From contig JBJEQF010000028.1 in the NCBI GenBank assembly GCA_051881615.1, positions 1 through 64,000 on the forward strand: a stretch of DNA of 64,000 bases. Direction: 5' to 3'. The DNA comes from CAMFTQ01 sp051881615. Its GTDB lineage: Bacteria > Bacillota > Clostridia > Oscillospirales > Acutalibacteraceae. The position numbers were made by a program, and so were the translations under genes. Each line of letters begins with the position of its first letter. Positions within the stretch are counted from its first letter, which is position 1. The notes under the pieces are model-generated. The model was not told where the DNA came from. It did no database searches and worked only from the letters and a program-made list of their open reading frames with translations. Below, piece after piece: positions 60,864 through 64,000 of this stretch.

Positions 60864-61388
60864 ATGCCTGATGAAGCAAAATGGTATGTTGTTCACACAT
60901 ATTCAGGATACGAGAACAAAGTAGCGTCAAATATCATGACTACTGTTGAAAACAGAGGTCTAGAGGATTTGATAAAAGAAGTAAAGGTTCCCACTGAAAT
61001 CGTAACAGAAATCACCGACAACAAGGCAAAAGAGGTAGAACGCAAAATCTACCCCGGCTACGTTTTTGTAAAGATGGTTTGCACCGATGAAACATGGTAC
61101 GTTGTACGCAGTATCAGAGGTTGCACAGGCTTTGTCGGCCCGTCATCTAAGCCTGTTCCTCTTACAGACGAAGAGGTTATCAGAATGGGCGTTGAGGTAA
61201 GATCTGTTGAGGTTTCTTACAAGGTCGGCGACACCGTACGAATTGTTGACGGTCCTCTTGAGGATTTTGTCGGCATCGTAGAGGAGCTTAACGTTGACAA
61301 AAACTACGTCCGTGTTACAGTATCTATGTTCGGACGTGAAACACCTGTTGAGCTTGAGCTTTATCAAGCTGAACTTGTAGAAGAATAA
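60864..61388 (+). CDS. nusG: Transcription termination/antitermination factor NusG
   Basis: 174 residues: NGN domain (KWYVVHTYSGYENKVASNI, YPGYVFVKMV, VRSIRGCTGFVG) and a C-terminal KOW domain (VGDTVRIVDGPLEDFVGIVEE). It binds RNA polymerase and links it to Rho or S10. SD AAGGATGA, with longer spacing than usual (about 11 bases). Confidence 0.97.
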   Translation: MPDEAKWYVVHTYSGYENKVASNIMTTVENRGLEDLIKEVKVPTEIVTEITDNKAKEVERKIYPGYVFVKMVCTDETWYVVRSIRGCTGFVGPSSKPVPLTDEEVIRMGVEVRSVEVSYKVGDTVRIVDGPLEDFVGIVEELNVDKNYVRVTVSMFGRETPVELELYQAELVEE

Positions 61389-61394
61389 GTCGTT

Positions 61395-61470
61395 AATCGG
61401 CGAAAGCCGTTTAAAGCGGGACAAAAGTCCCTTTGTGGGAGGGAGCAAAACGCTTCCCGCCATTTACCAC
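61395..61470 (+). promoter_or_regulatory. Structured leader of rplK, candidate L1-binding site
   Basis: Three hairpins in the nusG-rplK gap: CGGC-GAAA-GCCG (from about 61397), GGGAC-AAAA-GTCCC (about 61417-61430) and a larger one with GTGG/CCAC outer pairs (61434-61469). The last contains GTGGGAGG...CCGC...ACCAC, repeated before rplA. L1 is known to repress rplK-rplA by binding its mRNA. Confidence 0.6.
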
Positions 61471-61490
61471 GAATATAGGAGGAATTTACA

Positions 61491-61916
61491 ATGGCTCAAA
61501 AGGTAACAGGCTTAATTAAGCTGCAGATACCTGCCGGCAAGGCTACTCCGGCACCACCTGTTGGACCTGCACTTGGTCAGCACGGTGTAAACATCGTAGC
61601 ATTTACAAAGGAATTCAACGAACGCACAAAGAATGACATCGGTCTTATCATTCCTGTAGTTATCACAGTATATGCCGACCGTTCATTCTCATTTGTTACA
61701 AAGACACCTCCGGCTGCAGTTCTTATCAAAAAAGCTTGCGGCATCGAAAGCGGTTCAGGTGTGCCTAACAAGACAAAGGTTGCAAAGATTACTAAAGAAC
61801 AGGTTCAGAAAATTGCAGAGCAGAAAATGCCTGACCTTAATGCTTCTTCTGTTGAATCTGCTATGAGTATGATCGCCGGTACAGCAAGAAGTATGGGCAT
61901 TGAAGTAGTAGACTGA
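61491..61916 (+). CDS. rplK: 50S ribosomal protein L11
   Basis: 141 residues, full length: KLQIPAGKATPAPPVGPALG, then FVTKTPPAAVLIKKACG and MSMIAGTARSMGIEVVD at the end. Part of the stalk base that contacts GTPase factors. rplA follows after a 60-base leader. Confidence 0.98.
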   Translation: MAQKVTGLIKLQIPAGKATPAPPVGPALGQHGVNIVAFTKEFNERTKNDIGLIIPVVITVYADRSFSFVTKTPPAAVLIKKACGIESGSGVPNKTKVAKITKEQVQKIAEQKMPDLNASSVESAMSMIAGTARSMGIEVVD

Positions 61917-61929
61917 TTATAAGTATCCG

Positions 61930-61957
61930 GGTGGGAGGAGTTTTCCGCTTGACCACC
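61930..61957 (+). promoter_or_regulatory. Candidate L1-binding hairpin before rplA
   Basis: Stem GGTGG/CCACC enclosing GAGGAG...TTCCGC, with the same GTGGGAGG, CCGC and ACCAC blocks as the hairpin before rplK. It sits 20 bases upstream of the rplA start, just before the GGAGG SD, where bound L1 would block initiation. Confidence 0.6.
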
Positions 61958-61976
61958 TAATAATGGAGGAAATATT

Positions 61977-62672
61977 ATGAAACACGGCAAGAAATATGTT
62001 GACAGCGCAAAGCTTGTTGACAGAACAAAATTATATGACACAAACGAAGCTCTCGATTTGTGCGTAAAGACCGCAACTGCTAAGTTTGACGAAACTGTTG
62101 AGCTTCACGTTAAGTTAGGTGTAGACAGCCGTCACGCTGACCAGCAGGTTAGAGGTGCTATCGTTCTTCCAAACGGTACAGGTAAAAACGTAAGAGTTCT
62201 TGCTATCTGCAAGGGCGAAAACGAAAAGCTTGCACAGGAAGCAGGCGCTGACTATGTAGGTGCTGAGGATATGACTCAGAAGATTCAGTCAGAAGGCTGG
62301 ATGGACTTTGACGTTTTAATCACAACTCCCGACTGTATGGGACTTGTTGGCCGTCTTGGTAAAATCCTCGGTCCCCGCGGCTTAATGCCAAACCCGAAGG
62401 CTGGTACAGTTACTCCTGATATTGCTAAGGCTATCAAAGAGGCAAAAGCAGGTAAAATTGAGTACCGTCTTGACAAAACAAACATCATTCACTGCCCAAT
62501 CGGTAAGGTAAGCTTTGGCACAGAGAAATTAGCTGAAAACTTAGAAACTCTTATGGGTGCTATCGTTAAGGCTAAGCCGGCTGCTGCTAAGGGTCAGTAC
62601 ATCAAATCTTGTGCTGTAACCTCTACAATGGGCCCGAGCGTAAGACTTAACACTAACAAGTTTGGTGCTTAA
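61977..62672 (+). CDS. rplA: 50S ribosomal protein L1
   Basis: 231 residues: KLVDRTKLYDTNEALDLC, HVKLGVDSRHADQQVRG, PRGLMPNPKAGTVTPDIAKA and the C-terminal TSTMGPSVRLN. It forms the L1 stalk and likely represses its own operon through the hairpins upstream. Confidence 0.98.
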   Translation: MKHGKKYVDSAKLVDRTKLYDTNEALDLCVKTATAKFDETVELHVKLGVDSRHADQQVRGAIVLPNGTGKNVRVLAICKGENEKLAQEAGADYVGAEDMTQKIQSEGWMDFDVLITTPDCMGLVGRLGKILGPRGLMPNPKAGTVTPDIAKAIKEAKAGKIEYRLDKTNIIHCPIGKVSFGTEKLAENLETLMGAIVKAKPAAAKGQYIKSCAVTSTMGPSVRLNTNKFGA

Positions 62673-62686
62673 TTCTTACAGATAAT

Positions 62687-62714
62687 TTGTTAATCACACT
62701 TTGTGTGATATATA
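62687..62714 (+). promoter_or_regulatory. Possible promoter of rplJ-rplL
   Basis: TTGTTA at 62687-62692, 16-base spacer, TGATATATA with -10 TATATA at 62709-62714. A perfect inverted repeat ATCACAC-TTT-GTGTGAT (62693-62709) fills the spacer and may be an operator or just a hairpin. Confidence 0.4.
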
Positions 62715-62721
62715 TTCGCTG

Positions 62722-62850
62722 TTCTAAAGACAGCTGGTGCATTCTGCATAAGTGGTAAACGTATGTTTATACCGCCAGCCGAGGAAGAAGCAATTACATT
62801 TTTAATGTATATTACTGCCTCTCCTTGGACGGAGAGGCTGCTTTTTTTAT
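62722..62850 (+). promoter_or_regulatory. Ribosomal L10 leader with attenuator
   Basis: Leader RNA that binds L10(L12)4 to control rplJ-rplL. The outer helix pairs GCTGGTG (62733-62739) with CGCCAGC (62773-62779), followed by CGAGGAAGAAG. An intrinsic terminator, GCCTCTCC-TTGGAC-GGAGAGGC plus TTTTTTT (62817-62848), stands 36 bases before the rplJ start and would act as the attenuator. Layout matches the known L10 leader of Firmicutes. Confidence 0.8.
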
Positions 62851-62886
62851 GAACTGCGTTATAATTTAATAACGGAGGTGAACAAA

Positions 62887-63438
62887 TTGCCAAGTCAAAA
62901 GGTTTTAGAGGCAAAAAAGGCTGTTGTTGTTGAATTAACCGAAAGACTTCAGGGTGCTTGCACAGGTGTTCTTGTAAATTACAAGGGTATCAACGTAGAA
63001 AACGACACAAAGCTCCGTAAAGAGCTTCGTGAAGCAGGCGTTAAGTACACTGTAGTTAAAAACACACTCCTTTCAAGAGCTTGTGAGCAGGTAGGTCTTA
63101 CCGACCTTAACGCTGTTCTTGAGGGTACAACAGCTCTCGCTACAAGCGAGGATGATTACACTGCTGCTGCAAGAATTCTTTGCGGTTTCGCAGACAAAAA
63201 CAAGGGCTTTGAGGTAAAGAGCGGTTTCCTTGACGGTGCAGTTGTTGACATTAACACTATCAACAGCCTTGCTAAGTTACCGTCACGTGAGGTTCTCCTT
63301 GCAAACGTTCTTGGTGCATTCCAGGCTCCTATCGCAAGCTTTGCACGTGCCGTACAGGCTATCGTTGACAAGGGGGGCGTAGAAGCTTGTGCTGCTGATG
63401 CTCCTGCTGAGGAAGCACCTGCAGAAGCTGCTGAATAA
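62887..63438 (+). CDS. rplJ: 50S ribosomal protein L10
   Basis: 183 residues: KVLEAKKAVVVELTERLQGA, LVNYKGINVENDTKLRKELR, VKNTLLSRA and the C-terminal L12-binding helix with an Ala/Glu tail. The start is TTG at 62887 after GGAGGTGA; the in-frame GTG at 62878 is part of that SD. It anchors L12 dimers on the ribosome. Confidence 0.96.
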   Translation: MPSQKVLEAKKAVVVELTERLQGACTGVLVNYKGINVENDTKLRKELREAGVKYTVVKNTLLSRACEQVGLTDLNAVLEGTTALATSEDDYTAAARILCGFADKNKGFEVKSGFLDGAVVDINTINSLAKLPSREVLLANVLGAFQAPIASFARAVQAIVDKGGVEACAADAPAEEAPAEAAE

Positions 63439-63513
63439 TTTCAGCAATTAAATGCCGCTTTCGGCTAAACAAATTAAAATTTAACTTAATTAAAATATCG
63501 GAGGTAAATTAAA

Positions 63514-63888
63514 ATGGCATCTGAAAAGATTACTGCTATTATTGAAGAATTAAAGACTCTCACAGTTTTAGAGCTTTCTGAGCTTGTTCACGCTGTTGAG
63601 GATGAGTTTGGTGTATCAGCTGCTGCTGCTGTTGCAGTTGCAGGTCCTGTTGCTGCTGAGGCTGCTGCAGAAGAGAAGACAGAGTTTGACGTAATTCTTA
63701 AGTCAGCCGGCGCTAACAAGATCGCTGTTATCAAGGCGGTTCGTGAGGCTACAGGTCTTGGCCTTAAGGAAGCTAAGGAAGTTGTTGACGGCGCTCCTAA
63801 GACTCTTAAGGAAGCAGTTAGCAAGGAAGACGCTGAAGCTCTCAAAGAGAAGCTCACAGCTGCCGGCGCAGAGGTTGAAATTAAATAA
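63514..63888 (+). CDS. rplL: 50S ribosomal protein L7/L12
   Basis: 124 residues: N-terminal dimer domain (IIEELKTLTVLELSELVHAVED), Ala-rich hinge (AAAAVAVAGPVAAEAAAEE in part) and C-terminal factor-binding domain (IKAVREATGLGLKEAKEVVDGAP). It recruits translation GTPases. GGAGG SD; a 75-base gap after rplJ contains a small GCCG-CTTT-CGGC hairpin, possibly for differential expression. Confidence 0.98.
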   Translation: MASEKITAIIEELKTLTVLELSELVHAVEDEFGVSAAAAVAVAGPVAAEAAAEEKTEFDVILKSAGANKIAVIKAVREATGLGLKEAKEVVDGAPKTLKEAVSKEDAEALKEKLTAAGAEVEIK

Positions 63889-63948
63889 TTTTAGTTTCAA
63901 ATTTTCTTTAAATACTTACAGCTTGCTTATGTGTAGCTGTGTAATCAC

Positions 63949-63983
63949 AAAGCCTGAAGTCCTTTCGGATTTCAGGCTTTTTT
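63949..63983 (+). terminator. Intrinsic terminator after rplL
   Basis: Fourteen-pair stem AAAGCCTGAAGTCC/GGATTTCAGGCTTT (one G-U) with a TTTC loop and a T run. It ends the ribosomal-protein transcript; the last 17 bases of the window show nothing. Confidence 0.9.
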
Positions 63984-64000
63984 ACATAAAATTCTATATT

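Overview
The window looks like core chromosome of a spore-forming, low-to-moderate G+C member of the Clostridia. The best guess is an Oscillospiraceae/Ruminococcaceae bacterium close to the starch-degrading Ruminococcus bromii group. Three things point there: a complete spoIIIA operon with spoIIGA-sigE; both replicative polymerases typical of Firmicutes (PolC and DnaE); and an AmyE-type alpha-amylase carrying a dockerin, which suggests a cellulosome/amylosome-like enzyme complex. Genus-level assignment is inference. Nearly all genes are on the + strand; only sigE, spoIIGA and degV are on the - strand. I see no rRNA, tRNA, insertion sequence, prophage, CRISPR array or defence system.

Layout. 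1-3268: cmk, plsC and an ispH-rpsA fusion (isoprenoid reductase joined to ribosomal protein S1). 3336-6487: a YwlG-like protein, an HD-domain protein and ligA. 6588-11322: spoIIIAA-AH behind a probable sigma-E promoter. 11438-18664: nusB, a TsaD/Kae1-like paralogue interrupted by one in-frame stop, xseA (no xseB), dnaE and pfkA. 18741-21548: a MORN-repeat protein overlapping an MscS channel gene, then a small lipoprotein. 21611-23136 (-): spoIIGA-sigE. 23427-32045: a V/A-type ATPase operon in the order ntpF-I-K-E-C-G-A-B-D, whose rotor subunit keeps the sodium ligands. 33025-34540: degV (-), ylmC/ymxH and a SleB-domain cell-wall hydrolase. 34722-47498: the rpsB-tsf-pyrH-frr-uppS-cdsA-dxr-rseP-ispG-polC cluster. 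47552-55029: an AI-2E-family permease and a histidine operon (hisZGDCBAIE) lacking hisH and hisF. 55044-57635: the dockerin amylase. 57952-60160: an aminotransferase and an uncharacterised conserved-looking protein. 60385-63888: rpmG-secE-nusG-rplK-rplA-rplJ-rplL with structured leaders.

How the genes work together. Three MEP-pathway enzymes (ispH, dxr, ispG) and uppS supply isoprenoids for the undecaprenyl carrier; cdsA and plsC supply phospholipid precursors. The two sporulation loci are linked in logic: SpoIIGA activates pro-sigma-E, and sigma-E would then fire the promoter in front of spoIIIA, whose products build the channel between mother cell and forespore. The V-ATPase probably moves sodium.

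Regulatory DNA is well preserved: many intrinsic terminators, several near-consensus promoters, an L10 leader with attenuator, and a repeated hairpin motif before both rplK and rplA that suggests L1 autoregulation. Operator-like repeats lie upstream of the ATPase, hydrolase, his and aminotransferase genes. Start codons were chosen by Shine-Dalgarno (SD) spacing, so several differ from the longest open frame.
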